Source: an uncultured Campylobacter sp. (GTDB lineage Bacteria > Campylobacterota > Campylobacteria > Campylobacterales > Campylobacteraceae). From it: a DNA stretch of 56,093 nt. Within the stretch, counting starts at the first letter, position 1; the number at the start of each line of letters is the position of its first letter. The notes below the pieces were generated by a model. The model saw nothing but the letters and a program-made list of their open reading frames with translations. It searched no databases and was not told the DNA's origin. Positions 1 to 9,697 of this stretch are shown one piece after another. The DNA lies in NCBI RefSeq assembly GCF_938002845.1, contig NZ_CALKZP010000013.1:1-56093 (forward strand), given 5' to 3'. The translations under genes and the position numbers were made by a program.

Positions 1-216
1 GGCGTTTCGGCTAAGCTCGCGCAGCTTGGGCTAAACATAGACGACATCAGCCAGACGGTTTTGGATGAGTTTTTCACGATGATGGCGGTGGTTTCCAGTG
101 AGGAAAAGCAGGACTTCACGGCTCTAAAGGGGGAGCTAAACGAGCTAGGCGAAAAGCTAAAAGTAAAGATCAACATCCAAAGCTCGGCGATCTTTGATGC
201 CATGCACAACATCTAA
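1..216 (+). CDS. ACT-domain protein (UPF0237 type), C-terminal part
   Basis: The frame is open from the first base and stops at TAA 214-216, so only the last 71 codons are present. The sequence ends in a motif like LKVKINIQSSAIFDAMHNI, typical of the small (about 90 aa) ACT-domain proteins that sit directly upstream of UPF0210 genes in many bacteria. The next gene starts 10 bases downstream, consistent with a two-gene operon. ACT domains usually bind small ligands such as amino acids; the ligand here is unknown. The start lies outside the window. Confidence 0.8.
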   Translation, partial: GVSAKLAQLGLNIDDISQTVLDEFFTMMAVVSSEEKQDFTALKGELNELGEKLKVKINIQSSAIFDAMHNI

Positions 217-225
217 GGCGCGCAA

Positions 226-1563
226 ATGGACATCAAAAACGTAACCGAAACGATCGCGATGATCGAGGAGCAAAATTTCGACATCCGCACGATCACGATG
301 GGCATCAGCCTGCTTGACTGCATTGATCCGGACATCGACAAGGCGGCGGAGAAAATTTACGCCAAGATCACCGACAAGGCGCGCGATCTGGTAAAGGTCG
401 GCAATGAAATTTCAGCCGAGCTCGGTATCCCGATTGTAAATAAGCGCGTTTGCGTAACGCCTATCGCCATCATCGGCGCAGCGACGGATGCCGTGAGCTA
501 CGTGCCGCTTGCTAAAGCGATGGACGAGGCGGCCAAAAAGGTCGGCATCGACTTTATCGGCGGCTTTTCAGCGCTCGTGCAAAAGGGCTACGCAAAGGGC
601 GATAAAATTTTAATCGATTCCATCCCTGCCGCACTCGCCGCGACGCAGAAGGTCTGCTCGTCGGTAAATATCGGCTCGACCAAAACTGGCATAAATATGA
701 GCGCGGTCGCCGATATGGGGCGCGTGATCAAAGAAACCGCGCGGCTTTCCGATCTTGGCGCCGCCAAACTCGTCGTGTTTGCCAACGCCGTCGAGGATAA
801 TCCCTTTATGGCGGGCGCATTTCACGGCGTGGGCGAGGCCGAAGTCGTCATAAACGTGGGCGTTAGCGGCCCGGGCGTCGTAAAACGCGCACTTGAGAAG
901 GTGCGCGGGGCGAGCTTTGACGTGGTCGCCGAGACCGTGAAAAAGACTGCGTTTAAGATCACGCGCATCGGACAGCTCGTCGGTCAAATGGCGTCCGAGC
1001 GGCTGGGCGTGAAATTTGGCATCGTCGATCTCTCGCTAGCTCCGACTCCGGCGGTGGGCGATTCGGTCGCGCGCGTGCTTGAGGAGATGGGGCTGGAGCG
1101 GGTCGGCACGCACGGCACGACGGCTGCGCTTGCACTACTAAACGACGCAGTCAAAAAGGGCGGCGTGATGGCGTGCAACCAAGTAGGCGGGCTTAGCGGC
1201 GCGTTTATCCCTGTCTCCGAAGACGAGGGCATGATAGCCGCGGTGCGCGCAGGATCGTTAAATTTAGAAAAGCTCGAAGCGATGACCGCGATCTGCTCGG
1301 TGGGGCTCGATATGATCGCGATCCCGCAGGATACGCCCGAGCAGACGATCGCCGCGATCATAGCCGACGAGGCCGCGATCGGCGTGATAAATCAAAAAAC
1401 GACCGCCGTGCGCATCATTCCAAAAGGTAAAGAGGGCGACACGCTCGAATTTGGCGGGTTACTCGGTAGCGCGCCCGTGATGAGCGTAAATAAAAACTCA
1501 TCGGCCGACTTCATCGCCCGCGGCGGCCAGATACCGGCACCTATTCATAGTTTTAAAAACTAA
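226..1563 (+). CDS. UPF0210 / DUF711 (PFL-like) family protein
   Basis: A 445-residue protein of the UPF0210 family, full length for the family (about 450 aa). It is Gly/Ala rich with the conserved tail region GGLSGAFIPVSEDEGMI near residue 330. These proteins resemble glycyl-radical enzymes structurally but their reaction is not established. The ATG lies 10 bases after the stop of the ACT-domain gene, and the pair is conserved as a unit in many genomes, so the ACT partner may sense a ligand for it. Codon use matches the surrounding core genes. Confidence 0.85.
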   Translation: MDIKNVTETIAMIEEQNFDIRTITMGISLLDCIDPDIDKAAEKIYAKITDKARDLVKVGNEISAELGIPIVNKRVCVTPIAIIGAATDAVSYVPLAKAMDEAAKKVGIDFIGGFSALVQKGYAKGDKILIDSIPAALAATQKVCSSVNIGSTKTGINMSAVADMGRVIKETARLSDLGAAKLVVFANAVEDNPFMAGAFHGVGEAEVVINVGVSGPGVVKRALEKVRGASFDVVAETVKKTAFKITRIGQLVGQMASERLGVKFGIVDLSLAPTPAVGDSVARVLEEMGLERVGTHGTTAALALLNDAVKKGGVMACNQVGGLSGAFIPVSEDEGMIAAVRAGSLNLEKLEAMTAICSVGLDMIAIPQDTPEQTIAAIIADEAAIGVINQKTTAVRIIPKGKEGDTLEFGGLLGSAPVMSVNKNSSADFIARGGQIPAPIHSFKN

Positions 1564-1587
1564 ATTTAACCCGCTTAAGGAGGAAAA

Positions 1588-2001
1588 ATGAGAGCGTTTG
1601 CGTTATTTGCGGCAGCTTTGCTTTTAAGCGGCTGCTCCATAATTTCGGCATTTTATAGCAAAGAGAAAAAATTCGAGCTGGCGGGCTTGGGGCAAGACGG
1701 GGTTTATAGGACTTCGGACGACAGCGCAGACACGCTAATAAAAATAACGTCCGCCCGCACAAAAGAGGGCGAGCCGTATCGCATAATCCACACGCTGGAA
1801 ATTCCTAAAAATTCTACCCAGACGGATTTTAATAGCAACGATAAAGAGGTATTTAAAATAGACTGCTCCAAGAATCGTTGCTCGCCCGAATATGACAGGG
1901 AGCCGAAAAGAATTGCCATTTCTTGGCCTGCGCCGAATGGAGGCGGCGTTTTTGACGGCGTCATATATCTAAAAAATTTACGGCTCGTAAAGGCGTATTA
2001 A
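1588..2001 (+). CDS. small lipoprotein of unknown function
   Basis: A 137-residue protein starting after a strong ribosome-binding site (AGGAGG, 1577-1584 region). The N-terminus is a lipoprotein signal with lipobox LLSGC, Cys at residue 16, so the mature form should be anchored to a membrane on the periplasmic side. Two further Cys occur in the motif DCSKNRCSPE (about residues 92-101) and could form a disulfide. The body looks like a small beta-rich domain. I do not recognise a family. It follows the UPF0210 gene by 24 bases and could be read from the same transcript. Confidence 0.7.
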   Translation: MRAFALFAAALLLSGCSIISAFYSKEKKFELAGLGQDGVYRTSDDSADTLIKITSARTKEGEPYRIIHTLEIPKNSTQTDFNSNDKEVFKIDCSKNRCSPEYDREPKRIAISWPAPNGGGVFDGVIYLKNLRLVKAY

Positions 2002-2438
2002 ATTTGCGGATTTAAAAGCGCGCAAAATTCGTAAAATTTAGCGAGTAAAATTTTACGGCGTCGCGGCCGAGATAAGCTCTAAATTTTGCGTTTGCGGGCG
2101 TGGAATTTTGAATTAAAATTTCGGCGCGGAATTTCGCTTTTAAATTTTACGGCGTGCTGTCTCTACGGCGCGCTAAATTTTAAAATCTCCCCGCAAGACG
2201 CGGCGTTAAAATTTCATTGCCGTGCAAGACGGACAGCGGCGGGTCTTTTGAAATTTTAAATTTTAAAACGGCTTGCATTGAAATTTTAAAATTTAAAAGC
2301 AACCTGTTTCGTTATCATTGCTCGTCCGCTTAAGAAGCGAGCCAAATTCTATTTCGGCGGGGATTAAACACAGCGCGCAAAAAACGGGTGTGGCATCAAA
2401 ATTTTAAAAGATGACGCGAAAATAGAGGCGGAGATAAA
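2002..2438. repeat. gene-less stretch rich in AAATTT-core repeats
   Basis: No credible gene. The stretch consists of degenerate units with AAATTT or AAATTTTAAAATTT cores separated by GC-rich pieces such as GGCGCG, the same texture as the other long spacers here. Confidence 0.6.
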
Positions 2439-2900
2439 ATGCAAAAAATGGCTTGGGAATTTGGCGAGCTTGAAAAAGTCGCGACGGACGAGGGCTTTAT
2501 TTGGTACGCGGAACTGGCGTTAAAAAGCGAAAGCTTCGGCGAGGTGCTGTTTTGCCTCGTGTCTGCAGATACGGCGGATGTGGACGATGAGACGATTTCG
2601 CTTGCTCGGCGGATCGCCCGAGACATCGATCGGTACGTAAAAGACGCTCTTGTCTTCCTGCGAGACGAGCTTAGGCGCGAGTATCGTTTGGGCGAGGATG
2701 AGCTTAGACTGCTTGACGTGCCCGTTTGCGATCTGCCGTTTGGGTTGCCGCAATGCACGTTTTACGCGCGCGATACGCAGTGGCTGATGAGATTTGCCGA
2801 GGGCGTGCTTGATATTTGCGAGCCTTTCGGCATCGGGGTGATTTTCGAGGGTGAAAGACCGCTGCGCGTGGAAAATTTAGAGCTTAGCAGAGAGTATTAA
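2439..2900 (+). CDS. hypothetical acidic cytoplasmic protein
   Basis: A 153-residue acidic protein without signal peptide or membrane segment. The ATG follows GAGGCGGAG, a fair ribosome-binding site. The composition is that of a real globular protein, with alternating hydrophobic and charged residues such as VDDETISLARRIARDIDRYV near residue 50. An unrelated open frame lies antisense to it but is Ser-rich and less protein-like. It stands alone between two repeat-rich spacers. I do not recognise a family and cannot suggest a function. Confidence 0.6.
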   Translation: MQKMAWEFGELEKVATDEGFIWYAELALKSESFGEVLFCLVSADTADVDDETISLARRIARDIDRYVKDALVFLRDELRREYRLGEDELRLLDVPVCDLPFGLPQCTFYARDTQWLMRFAEGVLDICEPFGIGVIFEGERPLRVENLELSREY

Positions 2901-3718
2901 CTGCGGATAAAATTTTAAATTTAGAGGCGATTTTAAAATTTATACAGCGCGAAAATCGGCGCACTCTCGCGGATAAATTTAAATTGCGGCTCGTTGTCGT
3001 TTTTGAAATTTTGTGGCGCACTGTAGCGGCTAAATTTCATTTCCCGCGCTGTGTCGCGCAAATATTTCGTTCGTGCCCTCAAAGCGAGCGTTTATAACGG
3101 CGGCGCGAATGTAGGTGCAGGCAGGTTTAGAATTCTACGTAAAATTTTGAAAGTATCCGCGCACAACGGCGCGTAAAAAGCGCGCGGTGGTATAGAGTGG
3201 GGTAGTGCGACTGCTGTAAATCGGGCTCGTAAATTGCGGATCGAAAGCGAGTTGAAACAAAAAGCTCGGCGCATAGATTTACGGATCGCGCGTCCAGCGC
3301 GGTAGGGGGGCGGAGTAAAATTTTTCGCGAGAAAACGAGAAAAATCGATGTATAAATTTCGCGCGCAAACCACCCTAAAATTTAACGAACAAATTTTAAA
3401 ACCGCTCTCGCAGCAATCCGCCTCAAACTATCTAAAATTTAATGAGTAAATTTTAAAATTTCACCTTGCGGCATTCCTGCGCGAATTATTTAAATTTAAT
3501 GATTAAATTTCAAAACTCGCCATATCGCATCACGCCCAAATTTACGCTCTGTTTCGCGGCATTTGCCGCGCATATCGTGCAAATTTAATGCTCTGCATGG
3601 ACGGCATTTGGCGCGCAAATTTCGCTCTGTGTCACGCGCGCAAATTTTACGCTCTGCCAGGTGGAATTTCACGTGCAAATTTCACGACGAAATTTCAAGG
3701 CGTTTCGAGTCTCGCGAT
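2901..3718. repeat. 818 bp spacer of AAATTT-core repeats
   Basis: Downstream ends of the 2439 gene and uvrB face each other here. From about 3380 the units are clear: GCGCAAATTTNACGCTCTG-like blocks recur every 25 to 45 bases. Short frames on both strands (for example 3092-3373) are composed of this repeat and are not credible genes. Confidence 0.6.
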
Positions 3719-5737
3719 TTACAGCTTCCTAAGCTTTGCGATCTCATCGCGCAGCGCTGCGGCCTTTTCAAACTCCAGCGCGGCTGCGGCGTCGAGCATC
3801 TGCTTGCGAAGCTCCTTTACGATCTTGGCGCGCTCGGCGGCTGGCATTTTTTCGAGATTAGCACCCTTTCTTAAAATTTCGGTGCCGTCCTCGATCTTTA
3901 GGCTCTCCTCGATATTGCGGCTCGCAGAATGCGGGGTTATGCCGTGGGCGCGGTTGTATTCATCTTGAAATTTGCGACGTTTTTGGGTGATGTCGATCGC
4001 CTCTTGCATCGAGGCGGTGATCTTTTTGCAAAACATCACGACCTGCCCGTGCACATTTCGCGCGGCTCGCCCCATCGTCTGAATGAGGCTCGTGCGCGAG
4101 CGCAAAAAGCCCTCCTTATCGGCATCCATGATCGCGATAAGGCTTACTTCGGGCAGATCGAGCCCCTCGCGGAGCAGATTTATACCGATTAGCATATCGT
4201 ATTCGCCGCTGCGAAGGCCGCGGATGAGCTCGTTGCGCTCGATTGCGTCGATGTCCGAGTGCATATATTTGACCTTAAGACCAAGCTCCAAATAGTATTT
4301 GCTCAGCTCCTCCGCCATCTTTTTGGTTAGTACGGTTACTAAGATCCGCTCGCCGCGTGCGATGACCTCCTTTGCCATATCGTGTAAAATTTCGACCTGG
4401 TTGTCGCTATCTTTTAAGATAATCTGCGGATCGAGTAGTCCCGTAGGGCGCAGTATCTGCTCATATACGGCTCCGCGGCTAAGATCTAGCTCGTAATCAT
4501 TTGGCGTTGCAGAGACGAATAGAAATTTAGCCTTTTTATTGATAAACTCATCAAACATCAGCGGGCGGTTATCAAGTGCTGATGGCAGGCGGAAGCCGTA
4601 TTCTACGAGCGTTTCTTTGCGGCTGCGATCTCCTGCGAACATCCCGCGAAACTGCGGCAGGCTCACGTGGCTTTCATCGACGATGACGAGGTAGTCCTTG
4701 CCCTTGCTCTCGTAGTAATCAAAGAGCGAATAGGGCGTCTCGCCCGGCTTTTGACCTGTCAGATAGCGCGCGTAGTTTTCGATCCCCTTGCACATCCCCG
4801 TAGCGCCCAGCATCTCAAGATCAAACTCCACTCGCCCTTTCAGCCGCTGCGCCTCGACGAGCTTGCCCGCGTCCTCGAAAAATTTTAGCCTCTGTTCAAG
4901 CTCATCCTCGATCCCTTTGATCGTCGATTTCAGGCGCTGCTCGCCCACGATGAACTGGCTAGTCGGATAAAGGATAAATTTTTTGGCGCTTTGCGTCTTT
5001 TTGTTTTCGAGCACGTCCAGATGATACATCGCCTCTATCTCGTCGCCGAAAAACTCGATCCTAAACGCCTCGTCGTTAAAATACGCGGGGTAGATGTCGA
5101 TCACATCGCCGTTTACGCGAAAATTCCCGCGATCAAAAAAATCGTCGTTGCGTTTGTAGCCCATATCGACGAGCTTGCGAAGTAAAAATTTAGTACTAAA
5201 TTTTGATCCGATCTCAAAAAACAGTACCATGCCTTTGTATTCGGCGGGATCGCCCAAGCCGTAGTTTGCCGAAACCGACGCTACTGTGATGACGTCGTCG
5301 AAGCTTAGCAAGCTCGCCGTGGCGCTTAGTCGCAAGCGCTCGAGCTCTTGGTTTACGTCGCTGTCTTTTTCTATAAAAAGATCCTGCCTGGGGATGTAAG
5401 CCTCAGGCTGATAATAATCGTAGTAGCTGATGAAGTACTCGACGTGATTTTGTGGGAAAAAGCCCTTAAATTCGCTATAAAGCTGCGCTGCGAGAGATTT
5501 ATTATGCGTCATTACGAGTGCGGGAATTCCGAGGCGTTTAATAATATTTGCCATAGTAAAAGTTTTGCCCGAGCCGGTAACTCCGAGAAGGGTTTGGTAT
5601 TTGTTGCCGCTTTTAAAGCCCGCGACGATGCCTTCGATCGCTTTTTCTTGATCCTCGCTCGGAGAGAATTTGCTCTCGATTTTAAAATTTTGCAAAATTT
5701 TTCCTTTTTTAAAGCCAAAATTGGGTAATATTTTCAT
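3719..5737 (-). CDS. uvrB: excinuclease ABC subunit B
   Basis: The DNA-damage-loading helicase subunit of nucleotide excision repair, 672 residues, full length. Visible features are the Walker A motif GVTGSGKT (52-59), the beta-hairpin region YYDYYQPEAYIP that inserts into damaged DNA, DESHVSLPQ, SATPNDYEL, the helicase motif TSLIQTMGRAARN, and a C-terminal UVR motif that contacts UvrC. The N-terminus carries about 15 residues more than E. coli UvrB before the conserved FSPSEDQEKAIEG. Divergently transcribed from the 5765 gene with only 27 bases between the two start codons, so the promoters must overlap the coding ends. Confidence 0.97.
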   Translation of the reverse strand: MKILPNFGFKKGKILQNFKIESKFSPSEDQEKAIEGIVAGFKSGNKYQTLLGVTGSGKTFTMANIIKRLGIPALVMTHNKSLAAQLYSEFKGFFPQNHVEYFISYYDYYQPEAYIPRQDLFIEKDSDVNQELERLRLSATASLLSFDDVITVASVSANYGLGDPAEYKGMVLFFEIGSKFSTKFLLRKLVDMGYKRNDDFFDRGNFRVNGDVIDIYPAYFNDEAFRIEFFGDEIEAMYHLDVLENKKTQSAKKFILYPTSQFIVGEQRLKSTIKGIEDELEQRLKFFEDAGKLVEAQRLKGRVEFDLEMLGATGMCKGIENYARYLTGQKPGETPYSLFDYYESKGKDYLVIVDESHVSLPQFRGMFAGDRSRKETLVEYGFRLPSALDNRPLMFDEFINKKAKFLFVSATPNDYELDLSRGAVYEQILRPTGLLDPQIILKDSDNQVEILHDMAKEVIARGERILVTVLTKKMAEELSKYYLELGLKVKYMHSDIDAIERNELIRGLRSGEYDMLIGINLLREGLDLPEVSLIAIMDADKEGFLRSRTSLIQTMGRAARNVHGQVVMFCKKITASMQEAIDITQKRRKFQDEYNRAHGITPHSASRNIEESLKIEDGTEILRKGANLEKMPAAERAKIVKELRKQMLDAAAALEFEKAAALRDEIAKLRKL

Positions 5738-5764
5738 TTAAATTATATCAGAAAAGGCGAAATA

Positions 5765-6025
5765 ATGGAATCAATCTTTGACGAAGAGAAAAAGGTCGAG
5801 GGCTTAAGCAATAAAGTAGCAGAGCTGATTAGACGATACATCGAGGCTAGAGACGAAAACGAAAAGCTACGTACCGAGCTAGCGACGGTCAAGGCGCAAA
5901 ACGAGGCTTTGGGAATGCAGCTTGGCACGCTTGAAAACGATCTGGCGTATCGCAAGATGAGCGATGAGGATCTAAGCAAGCAGATCGACGATATTTTGGC
6001 AGGCGACAATTTAGGCGAGAAATGA
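5765..6025 (+). CDS. small coiled-coil protein of unknown function
   Basis: An 86-residue, charged, heptad-patterned protein (RRYIEARDENEKLRTELATV region) that should form a coiled coil. It is the first of three genes overlapping by four bases each (ATGA junctions at 6022 and 6255), so they are almost certainly translated together. It lies divergent to uvrB. Similar short coiled-coil genes occur next to uvrB in other campylobacters as far as I recall, but I know no function. Confidence 0.75.
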   Translation: MESIFDEEKKVEGLSNKVAELIRRYIEARDENEKLRTELATVKAQNEALGMQLGTLENDLAYRKMSDEDLSKQIDDILAGDNLGEK

Positions 6026-6258
6026 AAGAAATTTCAGTTCAGCTGACGAGTAAGTCTTTGACGAAAAAATACGCGATAAGCCTGGATGATGACTTTGCGA
6101 AGGTCTTCGGCAGGGACTGGCGGATTTTAACTCGCGGCAGCGATCATCTGGATGCGGGCGAACTGCTTGAAGCCTATATCCAAAAAAGCTATGAAAATTT
6201 TATGCTTAATAAAAAAATAGATGCCTTGGTAAAGGACATCGACGAAGGAGTAAAATGA
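6022..6258 (+). CDS. small hypothetical protein, middle gene of a three-gene unit
   Basis: A 78-residue cytoplasmic protein. Its ATG overlaps the stop of the upstream coiled-coil gene (ATGA) and its own stop overlaps the ATG at 6255. It contains the stretch FAKVFGRDWRILTRGSDHLD and a helical C-terminus. No family recognised. The tight overlaps on both sides are the best evidence that it is real and that all three products act together. Confidence 0.7.
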   Translation: MKEISVQLTSKSLTKKYAISLDDDFAKVFGRDWRILTRGSDHLDAGELLEAYIQKSYENFMLNKKIDALVKDIDEGVK

Positions 6259-6722
6259 TGAAAATGAGAAAAGGTGCAGCAGTGGGCGGCGGCGTAAGCG
6301 GAATAATATTTTTAGCTATTATAATCTTCGTGATAGTAAAAATAATATATCCTAAATTAAGCGGTGCTAAGGATGAGGTTTTAGTAAAAGCTTATGCAGT
6401 CGAGCTTGAAGGCGTATTTAAAGATATACAACGCGACTACTTAAATCAAGGAAATTTTCGCGAGCTAAAGAGCATGACGGGCTCCAGACAGTTTAGTGAT
6501 AGTGATCTAGAAAAAACCGTCACTTTAAATCAATCCTTTGATTACGGCGTAGGACCGAAACTCAAAAACGATATGATCTTTTGCGCGACGATCACCTTAC
6601 GTCAAGATAGTGATGGATATTTTTTCGAGACCTCGAATATCAATCGCAACAGGGAGCGATGCGAAGCATTTCATAAAGATACGACTTATATGAAGTTAAA
6701 TGGCTTTAGGATAGGCAAATAA
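6255..6722 (+). CDS. membrane-anchored hypothetical protein
   Basis: A 155-residue protein with a short basic N-terminus followed by one hydrophobic segment (about residues 12-35, IIFLAIIIFVIVKIIYP), then a soluble domain, so it is probably a bitopic inner-membrane protein with its domain in the periplasm. Two Cys (in FCATITL and RERCEAFH) could pair. The topology resembles minor pilin-like or type II secretion pseudopilin-like proteins, but there is no clear prepilin cleavage site. Last of three overlapping genes. Confidence 0.7.
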   Translation: MMKMRKGAAVGGGVSGIIFLAIIIFVIVKIIYPKLSGAKDEVLVKAYAVELEGVFKDIQRDYLNQGNFRELKSMTGSRQFSDSDLEKTVTLNQSFDYGVGPKLKNDMIFCATITLRQDSDGYFFETSNINRNRERCEAFHKDTTYMKLNGFRIGK

Positions 6723-7195
6723 TTTTTAAAATTTAATCGCGCGACTGCTATGGGTTCGTAAAGCGTCCGTGTAGCAAAAGCGCGATAGTGCTAGTGAAGT
6801 GCGATAAGCTGTCATTGGCTCGCACCTCGTGCCAAAAACATGCTAATATTTCAAGAATTCATCTTTATAGGTATTTTTTAAAATTTAGCTTTAAAATTGG
6901 CATTTTTACATTTATATTGACAGCTTATCGGCTAAATTTTAATCATATTTTAGTTTGTAATTCATATCGGTCATGATTTATGCTATTGCGGTTAAATTTA
7001 TGAAATGGGTGCTTTGAAGCTATGCCCCTCGCGTGACGCGATGCGAGCTGAGATTTACGAAAAGCGCCTCATAAAACAAGCGTATTAAAGCAAAATATCA
7101 AGATCATCTTAAATTTATGAAATTTGCACCCCGAAGACGCGCGGAATTTTATCGGTGCGGGCTTGGGCGTGAGTTTTAAAATCTCTCATAGAATT
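6723..7195. other. gene-less 473 bp stretch with a 13 bp inverted repeat
   Basis: No credible gene. It contains a perfect 13 bp inverted repeat (6802-6814 and 6918-6930) enclosing about 100 bp that is more AT-rich than the neighbours; see findings. The remainder is AAATTT-core spacer. Confidence 0.5.
6802..6930. repeat. inverted repeat, 13 bp arms, 103 bp apart
   Basis: CGATAAGCTGTCA at 6802-6814 is matched by its exact reverse complement TGACAGCTTATCG at 6918-6930. The enclosed 103 bp holds no gene. It could be a decayed miniature mobile element or a long hairpin; I see no clear target-site duplication. Confidence 0.5.
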
Positions 7196-7903
7196 TTATC
7201 GCCGATTCTCAACCGCCAATTTGATCCAACTACGCAAATAATCTAGCTGCTGCGGCGTATGAAACCAATGCTCGCCGTTTTTCATAACGCTTAAGGTGCA
7301 GCCAAATTGTTGCGCAAAATTTTTGACGATCTTCAGAGGCGTCATATCGTCGTTTTCTGCATATAGAATTCTACTGGGCGTTTTCCACTTAGTGATCGGA
7401 TTGTTCAAAACAAAACTCCAATATTCCCAAAAAAGCGGTTGCCTAGCAGGGGTCAAAATCATCCGCTCTTGCTTCAATCGTTCCTGGCTGATACCGGCCC
7501 TACGCATAATATTTGAAATAACATATTTCATATCAAGTATCGGCGAGACGAAGAGGCAGTCGCTAAGCTTTTCGTCGCGGAAGCTTTGCAGGCCGAGCCA
7601 TGCCCCTAGGCTAACGGCAAACAGCGCGACCTCGTCCCAGCGCTTCTTTGCATACGATAAAATTTCGCGAAATTCTAAAATAGCGCGCCGCGGATCGCAA
7701 GAAGCGGGCTCGTGCCGCCTCTGTCCGTGCTCGGACAGATCAAAGCTAATTACCTGCCAGCCTTGCTCGCAAACGACGGAAGCTAAAAGTTCCGCATCAT
7801 CTTTGCTTCCGCCTTGCCCGTGAGCGTAGATATAAACCTTTTTCGAGCGGCTCCCCCAAACGGCGGCGGGAATGCCGCGTGTCTCAATCGCGCTCTTTTG
7901 CAT
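7196..7903 (-). CDS. alpha/beta hydrolase
   Basis: A 235-residue alpha/beta-hydrolase fold protein. I place the start at the ATG of MQKSAIETRG because AAAGGAA lies just upstream; a longer frame reaching to 7993 has no such site. Visible elements are the oxyanion motif YAHGQGGSK, the nucleophile elbow FAVSLGAW (Ser), the acidic residue in YAENDDMTPL and the catalytic His in GEHWFH, in the correct order. No signal peptide, so cytoplasmic. Substrate unknown; candidates are esters or acyl groups. Isolated gene. Confidence 0.8.
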   Translation of the reverse strand: MQKSAIETRGIPAAVWGSRSKKVYIYAHGQGGSKDDAELLASVVCEQGWQVISFDLSEHGQRRHEPASCDPRRAILEFREILSYAKKRWDEVALFAVSLGAWLGLQSFRDEKLSDCLFVSPILDMKYVISNIMRRAGISQERLKQERMILTPARQPLFWEYWSFVLNNPITKWKTPSRILYAENDDMTPLKIVKNFAQQFGCTLSVMKNGEHWFHTPQQLDYLRSWIKLAVENRR

Positions 7904-8446
7904 TTTTCGTTCCTTTAAATTTTTTGCGTCGATACCCGCATTTGCGGCAATGTTACAAGCAAAACCATAAATATTGCTGGAATTTAATAGCACGCCCCGC
8001 TAGACTGCCTGCAATTAGCAATAAATTTTAAAATTTTACGCGCGAGCTGTGCCTGCCGCTTTGTTTTAAAATTCTGTATCGTAGAAATTTTGCGCGTCAG
8101 ACTGCAAAATTCTTGCTACGAAATTCTGTATCGCAATTGCATGCGCCGTGAAATTTGCGTATTAAAATTTTCACGCCGTAGAATTCTGCAAGCTGCGAAA
8201 TTTAAAATTTAAGACCACGCAAATTTTATCGCCGCCTCTTGCAAAATTTTAAAATTTTACGCCTGCTTTATTTGCAGGCTGCGCGAATAAATACCGCTTA
8301 AATTTTAAATTCCAAGCGGACTCACGCCTTAGAAGTTAAAATTTGCACTAATTTCATAAGCCCCGCTTAAGATGCGGTTTTTAAAATTTCGGTGCTCGAT
8401 AGCGCCCGCAATCGCGCCGTGTTCGCTACAATCGCGCCTTAAAAGC
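7904..8446. repeat. 543 bp spacer of AAATTT-core repeats
   Basis: No credible gene. Units of the form AAATTTTGCG / GAATTCTGTATCG recur; several pairs such as GAAATTCTGTATCG appear twice within 8060-8150. Confidence 0.55.
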
Positions 8447-8983
8447 TTAAAAAATCAATCCCGCGGCGCCGAGCTTGACCCCTAAAGAGATAACTATCAA
8501 AACCCCAAGCCCCGCGAAAAAGCCCGCCAGCACGTCATCTAGCATCACGCCGAGCCCGCCTGGTACGTCGCGATCCACGCGCCCGATGATCGAGGGTTTG
8601 CGGATGTCAAACGCCCTGAAAAACAGCAGCGCCAAAATCATCGAAAGGATCGATATCCTGCTGCTCTCAAAGCCCGCGATCAGCTCTCGTAGCGGCAGCG
8701 AAAAGATCTCGCCCGCGGGCGCGGCGACGCACATCGCGATCCACACCCCCACGACCTCGTCGATGACGATCTCGCTGTTATCGTGTGCGCCTACCCGCCT
8801 TTCGTAATCGCTTACGATCTTAAGCGAGACGAAAAAAACGAGACCGGCGCACAAAAACAGCGTCACCTCGCCCGCCAGCATCAAGACCACCAGCCCCACT
8901 ATCCAGCCTGCGATGCTGCCCCAGGTGCCGGGTGCGGGTTTTAGCAGCCCTGCGCCGAAAAATGTAACGAAAATTTTATCCAT
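8447..8983 (-). CDS. pgpA: phosphatidylglycerophosphatase A
   Basis: Removes the phosphate from phosphatidylglycerol phosphate, the last step of phosphatidylglycerol synthesis, in the inner membrane. The 178-residue protein has the family hallmarks PAPGTWGS near the N-terminus and EIVIDEVVGVW in the middle, plus about four hydrophobic segments. The ATG follows AAAGGAC. It belongs to the C. jejuni-like gene block continuing with the sulfurylase-like gene, although here a 714 bp repeat spacer separates them. Confidence 0.92.
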   Translation of the reverse strand: MDKIFVTFFGAGLLKPAPGTWGSIAGWIVGLVVLMLAGEVTLFLCAGLVFFVSLKIVSDYERRVGAHDNSEIVIDEVVGVWIAMCVAAPAGEIFSLPLRELIAGFESSRISILSMILALLFFRAFDIRKPSIIGRVDRDVPGGLGVMLDDVLAGFFAGLGVLIVISLGVKLGAAGLIF

Positions 8984-9697
8984 AACTGTCCTTTTAAATT
9001 TTGCTTTTTAAAATTTTACCGCTTATTTTAATTAGAGCATCTGCTCGCGCGAAAATTTTAAATTTCGTTCGTACATATAGAATTTAAATTTCGCCCGCCT
9101 ACACGAAATCAGTTCTACTCGCCACGAATTTTGCTCACTAATGTAGGAATTTTAAAATTCTACTCATTTGCGTAAAAATTTTAAAATTTTGCTCGCCTGC
9201 GCGGAGATTTCAAACCCGTCCGCAAACGCACGGCATTTTGCGTGGGCGAGCAGTCGTTGCGCTGCATCCGAGTTTTGCGCTGTAACTTGCAGCAACTGCT
9301 TAATTTTAAAATTTTAGGTTCGCTTGTCGAAAACTTAAAATTTAGATTTGCCGTGCTGCTTTACATATCCATCGCGCCTTAAAATTTTAAATCCGCTTCG
9401 CCGCAAAATTTTACTGCGCCGTTATAAATTTGCTACGAAGCCAAGACTTTAAAATTTAAAGCTCGTTTTATCGTACCGCTGCTAATGCTCTAACAATTTA
9501 GTTTCATTGTACCGCAAAATTTTACGCCAAATCTGCATTCGCCGCTCTTTATGCTATAAAATTCCGCACAGTCCTTTCTTCCCGCACTATGAAATTTTAC
9601 TTTACGTCTAGCCGCCGTAAATTCTAACACCACGAAATTTTACTTTCGCCTAGATGCCGCAAATTCCACGTCATTTTTTGCGTTACGCCCTCAAACG
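8984..9697. repeat. 714 bp spacer of AAATTT-core repeats
   Basis: No credible gene. Cores such as AAAATTTTAC and GAAATTTTAC recur at short intervals, many followed by a pyrimidine-rich block (CTCGCC, CTTTACG). Confidence 0.6.

Noticed and set aside
7904..7993. 30-residue N-terminal extension of the alpha/beta hydrolase
   Set aside because: No RBS at the outer ATG, while AAAGGAA precedes the inner one, where the conserved domain begins.
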